Below, piece after piece: positions 8,796-16,239 of a DNA stretch of 31,875 nt. Source of the DNA: JAHDBG01 sp963922685 (lineage in GTDB: Bacteria; Pseudomonadota; Gammaproteobacteria; Chromatiales; Chromatiaceae); assembly GCA_963922685.1 (NCBI GenBank), contig CAWUJM010000019.1:1-31875 (forward strand). Reading direction: 5' to 3'. Positions within the stretch are counted from its first letter, which is position 1, and each line of letters begins with the position of its first letter. The notes beneath the pieces were generated by a model. That model ran no database searches, was not told the origin of the DNA, and was given only the letters and a program-made list of their open reading frames with translations. Both the position numbers and the translations under genes were made by a program.

Positions 8796-8798
8796 GGC

Positions 8799-10685
8799 AT
8801 GATGAGAGATCATATCAGGCGACGCCGTCGGCTACTGTTCATCCTGTGCCTGTTGCAGCTCACTCTGATCAGCTGTTCAATGCCGAACCGTCCGGTTCCT
8901 CCACCCCCTACACCAACGGCAGAACGCATCACTACCATTGCTGAGCTGGCAGCGCAGCAACGCGATTATGCCAGGGCAGCCGACTTATTTCGCCAGCTGG
9001 CTGGTATGCAGACAGGCAGCCGGCGGGATCTTGCTCTGCTATATGGTGCCAATGCTGAGCTGCTGGGTGACAACAGCAATGTACAGTGGGTGCGTAAGAC
9101 ACTGGACGAGCTGATGACCGCAGACTTCAGCGGTGATGATGCCCTGTTGCTGCAGATATTGCAGGTTGAACTGGCAGCACTGGACGGACAGCCAGCACCA
9201 GTGCACTGGGATTTACAATCGCCCCTGCCTGACCCGCACTCTGACCCTGAGTTGAGCCAGCGATTTTTCCGGGCACAACTCAGCGTACGCACCGGTTACC
9301 GTTTACGCGCCGAAGCCCTGGCAGGCTCAGAACGATGGCTGACCGACCCGGCAGAACGCCTCACGATACAACAGGAACTTTTACACAACCTGAATCAGCT
9401 GGGCACCGCTGCACTGCAATCGTATCAGCAACCGGATGAGATGTCCGGCTGGGCCGGATTAGCCCTGCTGAGCCAGCAGTTCGCGGATGATCTGCCCGGA
9501 TTTCGTGCCGCATTACCCGGCTGGCAGGCACAGTTTGCGGATCATCCGGCCTTAACGGAACCCCTGCTGGCACACTGGCAGACCTGGTTCCCCGCCCCTC
9601 TGACCATGCCACAACGTATTGCTGTCTTATTGCCACAGGATGAGCGATATCAGGCCGTGAGTCACGCGATACGGGCCGGTATTCTGTATCGCGCAGCCAG
9701 CTGGCCGGACGAACAGCAACCCGACATACAGTTTTATGACAGCGACCAGCCGATTGCGGCAGTTTATCAACAAGCAGTGGCTGATGGTGCAGACTGGGTG
9801 ATCGGCCCGTTGCGTAAGGCAGCCGTGACTGATCTGTTGCCTCTGGTTGATTTATCTGTGCCCGTGCTGGCACTCAATCAGGTTCCCCTACCCGACGTAC
9901 CGCCGTCACGTTTATTCCTGATCGGACTGAATCCGGAAGATGAGGCCCGTCAGGTGGCAGAACGTCTCTGGTCAGACCAGTACCGCCATCCGGCAGTACT
10001 GACACCAGACAATGCCTGGGGGCAGAGGCTGCTCACAGCATTTCAGATATACTGGTCTGAATTCAGCGATACCCGTCTGGCCGTCGCCCGATACGATCCG
10101 GCAACCTACGATCATGGCATGACTATCCGTCAACTGCTATTGTCAGACCGGAGCGACGCGCGCCATCAACAATTGCAGACCTGGCTTCGTCGCCAGCTGG
10201 AATTCAGTCCACGACGACGAACCGATATTGATGCGATCTTTTTAATTGCCCGAAACGCTCAGGCACAAGGGTTTGTACCACAATTAAAATTTCATTTTGC
10301 CGACAACCTCCCCGTCTATGCCACATCCCACATCTGGCCAGGCCAGCTCAGTAAGCGTCAGCTAGCCGATATGCGTGGGATACAGATCCCCGATATGCCG
10401 TTCTTTATCTCGCCGGATGCGTTACAGCCGATCCTGACTGCCACACCTGAGCAACAACTCGCGCATGTTCGCTTATTTGCGCTTGGCATGGATGCACTCG
10501 GCATCCTGCCACATATGCCACGTTTACAGGGCGATGCAGATGCAATCTGGGCTGGCACAACCGGCGTTCTATCCTTAAACAGGACACATCACATTGATCG
10601 CGAACTCACTTGGTTACAGCTGGATGACCCGATCAGGCCCATACCGCTGATTACAGAACAGCAGGTAACGACAGGTGGGTCTTAG
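8799..10685 (+). CDS. lpoA: Penicillin-binding protein activator LpoA (LppC family lipoprotein)
   Basis: 628 aa. A basic N-terminus (RRRRR) and hydrophobic segment end in lipobox LISC with C26 as the lipidated cysteine, so it is an outer-membrane lipoprotein facing the periplasm. The N-terminal half is helical and TPR-like (QQRDYARAADLFRQLA…). The C-terminal half, from about residue 270 (QRIAVLLPQDERYQAVSHAIRAG), is the periplasmic-binding-protein-like LppC domain, with DWVIGPLRK and GMDALGILPHM. It activates PBP1A during peptidoglycan synthesis. An alternative ATG lies 3 bases downstream at 8802. It overlaps yraN by 11 bases, the usual gammaproteobacterial lpoA-yraN pairing. Confidence 0.9.
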   Translation: MMRDHIRRRRRLLFILCLLQLTLISCSMPNRPVPPPPTPTAERITTIAELAAQQRDYARAADLFRQLAGMQTGSRRDLALLYGANAELLGDNSNVQWVRKTLDELMTADFSGDDALLLQILQVELAALDGQPAPVHWDLQSPLPDPHSDPELSQRFFRAQLSVRTGYRLRAEALAGSERWLTDPAERLTIQQELLHNLNQLGTAALQSYQQPDEMSGWAGLALLSQQFADDLPGFRAALPGWQAQFADHPALTEPLLAHWQTWFPAPLTMPQRIAVLLPQDERYQAVSHAIRAGILYRAASWPDEQQPDIQFYDSDQPIAAVYQQAVADGADWVIGPLRKAAVTDLLPLVDLSVPVLALNQVPLPDVPPSRLFLIGLNPEDEARQVAERLWSDQYRHPAVLTPDNAWGQRLLTAFQIYWSEFSDTRLAVARYDPATYDHGMTIRQLLLSDRSDARHQQLQTWLRRQLEFSPRRRTDIDAIFLIARNAQAQGFVPQLKFHFADNLPVYATSHIWPGQLSKRQLADMRGIQIPDMPFFISPDALQPILTATPEQQLAHVRLFALGMDALGILPHMPRLQGDADAIWAGTTGVLSLNRTHHIDRELTWLQLDDPIRPIPLITEQQVTTGGS

Positions 10686-11019
10686 ACAGCAACAGGCCGG
10701 TGTTATCGCCGAACAACAGGCCTCGCAGTTTCTGCAACAACAAGGCCTGCACGAGCTTGAAAAAAATTATCGTTGCCGATCAGGTGAAATAGACCTAGTG
10801 ATGCAGGATCGGGAAACACTCGTTTTTGTTGAGGTTCGCCAACGCCGGGATACCCGCTTCGGCGATGCACTGGAAAGTATTGATACGCGCAAACAACGCC
10901 GCATACGCCAAGCCGCAGAGCACTACCTGCTATATCATAGCTGGACCGGCCCCTGTCGGTTTGATGCGGTCGGAATGGATGGAACAGGAATACCACGCTG
11001 GGTGCAGGATGCCTTCTGA
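10675..11019 (+). CDS. yraN: YraN family (UPF0102) nuclease-fold protein
   Basis: 114 aa from a GTG start at 10675 inside the end of lpoA. The core RCRSGEIDLVMQDRETLVFVEVRQR is the UPF0102 signature, a PD-(D/E)XK-like endonuclease fold of unknown function, with E/D and ExR in place of ExK. The flanking FGDALESIDTRKQRRIRQAAEHYL is also typical. The family is often predicted to act on Holliday junctions or damaged DNA but is not characterised. It converges on iscX with only 8 bases between the two stops and no visible terminator. Confidence 0.93.
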   Translation: MGLRQQQAGVIAEQQASQFLQQQGLHELEKNYRCRSGEIDLVMQDRETLVFVEVRQRRDTRFGDALESIDTRKQRRIRQAAEHYLLYHSWTGPCRFDAVGMDGTGIPRWVQDAF

Positions 11020-11027
11020 AGGCTGCA

Positions 11028-11231
11028 TTATTCGCGTTCGTCTATCCAGGCCATCTGGATTGCTTCCAGGATTTTTTCACCACACCGATCAGCCGTGCCG
11101 GTAAAGCCCGGCAGTGCCAGCACCTTTTGCATCAGGTCTACGAAATTGATACGTGTCGGATCTGTCCCCGGATGAGCTTCATCCAGTGCGATGGCAATCT
11201 CTGTCGTGTCGGTCCAGGCCAGTTGTGTCAT
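11028..11231 (-). CDS. iscX: Fe-S assembly protein IscX
   Basis: 67 aa (E. coli 66). The start MTQLAWTDTTEIAIALDEAHPGTDP at 11231 was chosen over a longer upstream reading because it matches the family N-terminus. The small acidic winged-helix protein (also YfhJ) binds IscS and iron and tunes cluster assembly. It is the last gene of the isc operon, 5 bases after fdx. Confidence 0.95.
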   Translation of the reverse strand: MTQLAWTDTTEIAIALDEAHPGTDPTRINFVDLMQKVLALPGFTGTADRCGEKILEAIQMAWIDERE

Positions 11232-11236
11232 AGCTG

Positions 11237-11575
11237 TTAATGGTTTTCTTTGGCATGATTCAGGGTATATTTCGGTAATTCGACCACCAGATCCTGCTGA
11301 CCGACAATCGCCTGGCAACTCAGACGTGATTCAGCTTCCAGTCCCCAGGCCTTATCCAGCAGGTCTTCCTCATCTTCGCTCGCTTCATTCAGAGAATCGA
11401 ACCCTTCACGCACAATCACGTGACAGGTCGTACAGGCACATGATTTTTCACAGGCATGTTCGATCTCAATACCGGCATCCAGTGCGGCATCACACAGACT
11501 GATCCCCGGTGCTGCCTGGATCGCAACACCGTCCGGGCAGATAGTCTCGTGTGGTAAAAAGATGATCTGAGTCAT
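11237..11575 (-). CDS. fdx: ISC-type [2Fe-2S] ferredoxin
   Basis: 112 aa from the ATG at 11575. A longer reading into the repeat upstream is an artefact. Cluster ligands are C42, C48, C51 and C87 (EHACEKSCACTTCHVIV…SRLSCQAIV), the standard adrenodoxin-like ISC arrangement, with C46 as the extra conserved cysteine. It supplies electrons to IscU/IscS. Upstream of the ATG there is no Shine-Dalgarno sequence: a 550 bp element now separates fdx from hscA. Before insertion the hscA stop would have been one base upstream of this ATG, so fdx was probably translated by coupling. Expression may now be reduced or driven differently. Confidence 0.96.
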   Translation of the reverse strand: MTQIIFLPHETICPDGVAIQAAPGISLCDAALDAGIEIEHACEKSCACTTCHVIVREGFDSLNEASEDEEDLLDKAWGLEAESRLSCQAIVGQQDLVVELPKYTLNHAKENH

Positions 11576-11591
11576 GTCAATGGATGTCGTC

Positions 11592-11802
11592 GGGTGCAAT
11601 TCAAACTGATGTGGGCTGGCACACAGAAATATGCAACTTAATAGTGCCAGCATGACCCGAGTGTGTTTTCTCCGAGGTACGCCATAAACCCATCCGTGGG
11701 GGCTCGGCTGCGGCCATCCGGGCCGCAGACGCCCTCGGAGAAAACACACTCGGGTCTCATACCTTCAAGTACGGTGTTACAACCACCTGCGTCACTATTT
11801 TC
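11592..11802 (-). repeat. Hairpin repeat unit (copy B)
   Basis: Read on the minus strand it has the same parts as copy A: TGAAAAT, a short GGTG/CACC hairpin, the long hairpin and the conserved terminus. The long stem is perfect over 23 bp: 11655-11677 pairs with 11733-11755, with an apex stem CTGCGGCC/GGCCGCAG. Near the terminus there is another perfect hairpin, GCTGGCAC/GTGCCAGC (about 11625-11653). The outer stem (GTGTGTTTTC) is unlike that of copies A and C. Confidence 0.85.
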
Positions 11803-11835
11803 AAGTAAGCACCTATTTACGATCTGACGAACAGA

Positions 11836-11944
11836 TGTCATTCTGTGCGCAGCGTAGCTTAGTCGCAGAGTCTGCCTGATCTGCTGTCAGTCTATCCCGC
11901 CTGACCCCGGACTTATGGATTCCGCGACTTCGCGCGGAATGACA
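11836..11944. repeat. Palindromic repeat with TGTCATTC ends, nested in the element
   Basis: About 109 bp with inverted ends TGTCATTC (11836-11843) and GAATGACA (11937-11944). Internally it has CGCAGCGTAG…GCAGAG near the left and the short hairpin TTCCGCG/CGCGGAA around 11920-11940 on the right. It resembles the widely dispersed GTCATTC-type small repeats of many bacteria. Its right portion recurs at about 17600-17645 in the decayed copy upstream of iscS. Confidence 0.6.
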
Positions 11945-11956
11945 CAGCGCCATCCT

Positions 11957-12141
11957 GAAAGTCGCCACAAAGGTGGTTGTGCCGCCTCACTGGAAAGCGT
12001 TATCCGGTCTGGCTCTCCGAGGGCGTCTGCGGCCCGGATGGCCGCAGCCGAGCCCCCACGGATGGGTTTATGGCGTACCTCGGAGAGCCATGACCGGATA
12101 ACGCTGACACTGAGATCACCACATCAGTTTGAATCTCACCC
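11957..12141 (+). repeat. Hairpin repeat unit (copy C)
   Basis: It has the same order of parts as copies A and B. The small hairpin is AGGTGG/CCGCCT (one G-T pair). The long stem 11997-12022 pairs with 12078-12104 with one unpaired base, and the apex CTGCGGCC/GGCCGCAG is conserved. The right terminus overlaps the last codons of hscA. The inner eight pairs (CTCCGAGG) match copy B, but the outer stem (GCGTTATCCGGTC) is different, so pairing is preserved with different sequence. Confidence 0.85.
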
Positions 12142-14004
12142 GATGTCGTCAACAGACTGTCCGGCCAGGGCTTGGCGGATATTGGTATTCATGCGCCGTT
12201 CAACATAAAAGGCACATGCCTGTTCCAGCGCAGCAATCGCTGCCTTCAGCTCACCTGCCTCCCGGACCCGCTCTGCAGCGGCCTGCAATTCAGCCAGCGC
12301 AGTGTCGACCTTTACCCGTTCAGCCGCATCCAGCAATGTCTCTCCGTCATCCGCAAGTGCAGCATGCAGAGCATCCAGCACCCGTTGTGCATTGACTTGT
12401 TGTTCAATGAGCTGGCGGGCTGCCATATCTTCAGCAGCATGTGCTATTGAGTCCTGCAGCAGCCGGGTGATGGCAGTCTCACTAAGACCGGATGATGGTT
12501 TGACAGTGATGTCTGTACTGATGCCACTGTCCTGTTCTTCAGCACTGACCTGTAAGAGGCCATCCGCATCTACAGCAAAGGTCACCCGGATGCGGGCTGC
12601 ACCAGCCACACGCGGCGGGATACCGCGTAGTTCAAAACGAGCGAGCGAACGGCAATCAGCGACATGTTCGCGTTCGCCCTGTACCACATGCAGTGAAAGT
12701 GCGGTCTGTCCGTCTTTTGCCGTCGTGAAGGTCTGGGCTCGTGCAATCGGCAGGGTGGTATTGCGTGGAATAACCTTTTCAACCAGACCACCTATGGTCT
12801 CCAGGCCGAGTGAGAGTGGATTGACGTCTAATAACAGGACATCCTGACGGGTCGGATTATCGACTAAGCTGTTCGCCTGTATCGCCGCGCCAAGTGCAAC
12901 GACCCGATCCGGATCAAGATCGGTCAACGGTGTGGTGCCAAAAAACTCAGCGACCCGTGCACGCACCCGCAAGGTACGGGTGGATCCACCAACCAGCACC
13001 ACCTCATCGATTGCCTGCCGGTCAATGCCGGCGTCCTGTAAGGACTGACGGCAGGTGCGGAGTGTCTGCCGGATCAGTGGATCTATCAATTCATCCAGCT
13101 GTGCACGACTCAGTTCACCCTGCCATGACCCCTGTGTCCAGGTGATCTGCACAGGAACGCTGGTCTCCTCTGCCAGCACTTCTTTGGCAGTACGTGCCTG
13201 TTGTAACAGATCACGGCGTAATGCCGCTGCCTGATCGGATGCCAGTTCGGCGTGACGGGCGATCCAGTCAGCTATCACCTGATCGAAATCATCGCCACCC
13301 AGTGCCGTATTACCGCCAGTAGCGAGCACTTCAAACACACCGTCATGCAGGCGCAGTATGGAGATATCAAAGGTGCCACCACCCAGATCATAAATCGCAT
13401 GGATGCCGGCAGATGCGCGATCCAGTCCGTAGGCAAGAGCTGCCGCAGTCGGTTCATTCAGCAGTCGTAAGACCGGCAGGTCAGCCAGCCGGGCTGCATC
13501 TTTGGTTGCCTGGCGTTGTGCATCATCAAAATAGGCGGGGACCGTAATCACCGCACCCGTCAGTTGGCCACCCAGTGTGGTCTCAGCACGCTCTGTCAGA
13601 GATTTGAGAATCTCAGCACATACAGCAACCGGACTCACCAGACCCGCAACAGTGCACAGCATCGGCATCGCATTGTCTGAACCATCCAAGGCATAACCGA
13701 TGTTGTGTTGTACCAGTTGTTCTGCAGTGTAGCCAATCAGTCGTTTGGCAGAAACAATCGTATTTTGCGGATCTCTGGTGGCGACAGCACGCGCAGCAGC
13801 ACCGACCACCGGACCCTGCGTGGTGTAGCGTACGACAGATGGCAGCAGGTGTTGTCCCTGTTCATCCGGCAAGGTGTCCGGTACGCCACTGCGCAGGGTG
13901 GCTACCAGAGAATGGGTAGTTCCCAGATCAATGCCCACAACCAGGCGATGCTGGTGAGGTTCAGGCGTGGCACCAGGTTCAGAGAGTTGCAGCAATCGGC
14001 TCAT
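12136..14004 (-). CDS. hscA: ISC chaperone HscA (Hsp70 family)
   Basis: 622 aa, DnaK-type ATPase dedicated to IscU. The nucleotide-binding domain begins VVGIDLGTTHSLVATLRSG and includes VITVPAYFDDAQRQATKDAARLA, LNEPTAAALAYGLD, YDLGGGTFDISIL and VVLVGGSTRTLRVR. The substrate domain follows from about residue 390, and the C-terminus QALAGQSVDDIG is close to other HscA tails (SVDxx). The final Gly and stop come from the inserted repeat; the original reading was probably …SVDDIH-stop. The ATG overlaps the end of hscB by 4 bases. Confidence 0.97.
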   Translation of the reverse strand: MSRLLQLSEPGATPEPHQHRLVVGIDLGTTHSLVATLRSGVPDTLPDEQGQHLLPSVVRYTTQGPVVGAAARAVATRDPQNTIVSAKRLIGYTAEQLVQHNIGYALDGSDNAMPMLCTVAGLVSPVAVCAEILKSLTERAETTLGGQLTGAVITVPAYFDDAQRQATKDAARLADLPVLRLLNEPTAAALAYGLDRASAGIHAIYDLGGGTFDISILRLHDGVFEVLATGGNTALGGDDFDQVIADWIARHAELASDQAAALRRDLLQQARTAKEVLAEETSVPVQITWTQGSWQGELSRAQLDELIDPLIRQTLRTCRQSLQDAGIDRQAIDEVVLVGGSTRTLRVRARVAEFFGTTPLTDLDPDRVVALGAAIQANSLVDNPTRQDVLLLDVNPLSLGLETIGGLVEKVIPRNTTLPIARAQTFTTAKDGQTALSLHVVQGEREHVADCRSLARFELRGIPPRVAGAARIRVTFAVDADGLLQVSAEEQDSGISTDITVKPSSGLSETAITRLLQDSIAHAAEDMAARQLIEQQVNAQRVLDALHAALADDGETLLDAAERVKVDTALAELQAAAERVREAGELKAAIAALEQACAFYVERRMNTNIRQALAGQSVDDIG

Positions 14005-14531
14005 GCTTCGTTCAGGTATGTCGCCAATGTTGCAGCTTCCTGCTGTAGCTTATACAAAAACTGTAATTTCTGTACCACCACACAGACGACAGAAGGTTGA
14101 CTAGGGTTCGCAAACCAGTCTGCTAAATCATTCAGCTGTGTTGTCATCAAGGCCTGAATCGTGTTCTGCATATGGTCTGATGCCGCTGCCGGATCTGCCT
14201 GCCGTGGTATGCCGACAAGTTCTTCACGCAACGCCATCTGTTCCATCAGGAAGGCACTATCCTGTATGCTGTCTGCCTGATCCGGCCTGATGCCCTGCAG
14301 GCTCAGTAAATAAACAGCTCTCTGTAGCGGATCTCTGAGTGTGTGATAGGCTTCATTGATCATCATCGCTTGTTGTAACGCCAGCCGCTGCGCGGTCTCA
14401 ACAGATTGCGTATGACGGTCCGGATGGCTGTTTTTCTGCAGGAGATGATAGTGCCGGGTCAGCTTATTGAGGTCTATATCAAAGCTGGTGGGCATCCGGA
14501 AAAGCTCGAAATAGTTAGCCGCATCAGACAT
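14001..14531 (-). CDS. hscB: ISC co-chaperone HscB
   Basis: 176 aa, J-domain protein that delivers IscU to HscA. The N-terminal J domain has H36-P37-D38 in QKNSHPDRH. A C-terminal three-helix IscU-binding domain follows (LMEQMALREELVGI… ). The start MSDAANYFELFRMPTSFDID fits the family. It begins only 6 bases after the Rpn-like gene, so its ribosome binding region lies in that gene's last codons. It overlaps hscA by ATGA. Confidence 0.95.
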   Translation of the reverse strand: MSDAANYFELFRMPTSFDIDLNKLTRHYHLLQKNSHPDRHTQSVETAQRLALQQAMMINEAYHTLRDPLQRAVYLLSLQGIRPDQADSIQDSAFLMEQMALREELVGIPRQADPAAASDHMQNTIQALMTTQLNDLADWFANPSQPSVVCVVVQKLQFLYKLQQEAATLATYLNEA

Positions 14532-14537
14532 ACGTTA

Positions 14538-15359
14538 TTATGATACCCGGATAAAGTGTAGTGCCTGTACTTCAGTCAGGGGCAACTGACAGATATCTGC
14601 AATTTCCTGGTCGTCCAGTTTACCAATCAGTTGTACGGCAGTTTGCTGCATGCCTTTCTTTATCCCTGTTTCCATGCCTCTTTCCATACCTCTTTCCAGA
14701 ACGTACTGGTAAGAAGGTAATTCTTCAATATTAAAGTCTGTCAGCATTTGTCTGGTCTCCTGAATTTTTTCGCTCAGGTTACGGTTTTTTGCCAGGATCT
14801 CAAGCATATGAAAATAACGACGGAAGTCTGATGCATTGTCCTGAGTCAGTTCATACAGCCGCCTGATAATGTATGCAATGATATCTTCAGCCGGTCTTTC
14901 CTTAAAATCACACAGTATGGCAAGGACAAGCGCATCCGGGGTATCTTCACCAAGCAGCAGTGCACAGTCAATAGTACGCATATCAATCATCTGGTATTGA
15001 TAATTGAATGCCGCGACGCCGCATGGCATCGTCAGTTTTTTTCTGCCGATGTAGACCAGGTATTGTTTCAGCGGCTCATCCGGCCAGCGCAGACGGATGT
15101 CAGTGTAATACCGTAGCATGCGCAGCGGCATCTGTGGATGGTTGTCATTCTGAATTTCCAGGTGTAGCAGGCAGGTTGAATGATCTGCCGCTGATTGTAC
15201 ACGCACCAGAATATCAGCACGCCGATCTTCCACCCGATAAGATTCAGTGCTCAACAATTCGACCTGATCCGGTACGATATCAAGTCTGAGCAGTTTTGTG
15301 ATGAGACAGGTAGCCAGTCGCTCAATCAGCGATTTGCTGATAATATCTTTGTCTGCCAT
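14538..15359 (-). CDS. Rpn/YadD-like PD-(D/E)XK nuclease-family protein inside the isc operon
   Basis: 273 aa. The core VEDRRADILVRV…CLLHLEIQNDN places D49 and E68-x-Q70 as the catalytic D…ExQ of the Rpn (recombination-promoting nuclease, putative transposase) family. The N-terminal DIISKSLIERLATCLITKLL and the Gly/Lys/Glu repeat near the C-terminus (ERGMERGMETGIKKGM), ending in a helix-turn-helix-like DDQEIADICQLPLTEVQAL, are also typical. The active site appears intact and the frame is open. It lies 24 bases after iscA and 6 bases before hscB, in the operon's direction. These genes are frequent, often decaying, mobile-like genes in gammaproteobacteria and are not part of the canonical isc operon. 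No terminal repeats were seen around it. Confidence 0.82.
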   Translation of the reverse strand: MADKDIISKSLIERLATCLITKLLRLDIVPDQVELLSTESYRVEDRRADILVRVQSAADHSTCLLHLEIQNDNHPQMPLRMLRYYTDIRLRWPDEPLKQYLVYIGRKKLTMPCGVAAFNYQYQMIDMRTIDCALLLGEDTPDALVLAILCDFKERPAEDIIAYIIRRLYELTQDNASDFRRYFHMLEILAKNRNLSEKIQETRQMLTDFNIEELPSYQYVLERGMERGMETGIKKGMQQTAVQLIGKLDDQEIADICQLPLTEVQALHFIRVS

Positions 15360-15383
15360 GCTTGGAGTATGCTGAAAAACAGC

Positions 15384-15707
15384 TCAGACGGTAAAACTTT
15401 CTCCGCAACCACATTCGTCTTTTACGTTCGGGTTGTGAAAGGTAAAACCTTCGTTCAGTCCGTTTCTGGCATAGTCCAGTTCTGTACCGGCGAGATAGAC
15501 CAGGCTTTTACGGTCTATGATGACCCTGACATCGCGATCTTCAAAGACTTCATCATCCGGATTGAGGGTATCAACAAATTCCAGTACATACGCGAGCCCG
15601 GAGCAACCTGTCGTCTTCACCCCGAGACGCACACCAATACCATGCCCACGTTTCTGCAGAAAGGTCTGTACCCGATCAGCAGCAGCGGCACTCAGGGTAA
15701 CTGACAT
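15384..15707 (-). CDS. iscA: A-type Fe-S carrier IscA
   Basis: 107 aa (E. coli 107). C35 (TTGCSGLAY) and C99, C101 (DECGCGESF) are the three conserved ligands of A-type carriers. It accepts clusters from IscU, mainly for [4Fe-4S] targets. Its ATG overlaps the iscU stop by one base (TGATG). A second A-type protein, ErpA, is encoded at 21825-22175. Confidence 0.96.
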   Translation of the reverse strand: MSVTLSAAAADRVQTFLQKRGHGIGVRLGVKTTGCSGLAYVLEFVDTLNPDDEVFEDRDVRVIIDRKSLVYLAGTELDYARNGLNEGFTFHNPNVKDECGCGESFTV

Positions 15708-16090
15708 CAGGTGGCCTGCTTGTTCTGCAGGTCTGTGATAGCAGCCTTAATCGCATCTTCGGCGAGTACGGAACAATGGATCTTGACCGGAGGCAGGGCA
15801 AGCTCTTCGGCGATTTCGGTATTTTTAATCTCGCGGGCCTGTTCCAGTGTCTTGCCTTTCACCCACTCAGTCAGTAATGAGCTGGATGCGATGGCGGAAC
15901 CACAACCATAGGTCTTGAAACGCGCATCTTCTATCACACCCTGTTCGTCTACCTGAATCTGCAGCCGCATCACATCACCACAGGCTGGTGCACCCACCAT
16001 GCCAGTGCCAACATTCGCGGCCCCTGTATCCAGAGTACCAACATTGCGCGGGTTTTCGTAATGATCTATCACTTGTTCGCTGTAAGCCAT
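15707..16090 (-). CDS. iscU: Fe-S scaffold protein IscU
   Basis: 127 aa (E. coli 128). Ligands C37, C63 and C106 and D39 are present, as is the HscA-recognition motif LPPVK at 99-103. The start MAYSEQVIDHYENPRNVG at 16090 has AGGAG upstream. A longer reading into the upstream repeat is not needed. It is separated from iscS by a 120 bp palindromic repeat instead of the usual short gap. Confidence 0.97.
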   Translation of the reverse strand: MAYSEQVIDHYENPRNVGTLDTGAANVGTGMVGAPACGDVMRLQIQVDEQGVIEDARFKTYGCGSAIASSSLLTEWVKGKTLEQAREIKNTEIAEELALPPVKIHCSVLAEDAIKAAITDLQNKQAT

Positions 16091-16114
16091 GAGTATTTCT
16101 CCTGACAGGATTGT

Positions 16115-16234
16115 GGGCACCTCTGAAAACTGCTGCGCTCGCAAATACTTTGTTGAAAAGTGCTCATGTACTACTCGTACACTGCGCTTTTTCGTCTCGT
16201 CTTTGCTTCGCTCGCGACGTTTTCAGAGGCACCC
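16115..16234. repeat. 120 bp palindromic repeat, copy 1 (iscS-iscU gap)
   Basis: The ends are GGGCACCTCTGAAAAC and GTTTTCAGAGGCACCC, inverted with two mismatches over 16 bases. An inner hairpin TGTAC/GTACA (loop TACTC) sits at the centre. TTGTG occurs on both sides (16111-16115 and 16235-16239), a possible 5 bp target duplication. It lies between the iscS stop and the iscU ribosome site, in the same operon. A second copy about 85-90% identical is at 18576-18696. There is no coding potential. Confidence 0.8.
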
Positions 16235-16239
16235 TTGTG

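Larger units (their letters stand above)
11592..12141. mobile_element. 550 bp transposase-less element with inverted ends and 9 bp target duplication
   Basis: The left end GGGTGCA/ATTCAAACTGATGTGG and the right end (reverse complement GGGTGAG/ATTCAAACTGATGTGG) are inverted repeats with two mismatches over the first 23 bases. GATGTCGTC lies directly outside both ends (11583-11591 and 12142-12150). It contains hairpin unit B (inverted, 11592-11802), a third palindromic repeat (11836-11944) and hairpin unit C (direct, 11957-12141). There is no protein-coding gene. It inserted at the hscA-fdx junction and contributes the last Gly codon and stop of hscA. Excision in silico gives hscA …GACGACATCCATTGA, one base, then the fdx ATG. 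It is a MITE-like element, presumably moved in trans by a transposase outside this window. Confidence 0.85.

Noticed and set aside
9361..9873. 170 aa open frame on the minus strand
   Set aside because: It is antisense to lpoA and has no domain features.
11576..11749. N-terminal extension of fdx through the hairpin repeat (…RPGWPQPSPHGWVYGVP…)
   Set aside because: The peptide is only the translation of the repeat and recurs wherever the repeat occurs. The ferredoxin family starts at 11575.
12302..12847. 181 aa open frame on the plus strand
   Set aside because: It is antisense to hscA, Ser/Ala-rich low complexity, with no ribosome site.
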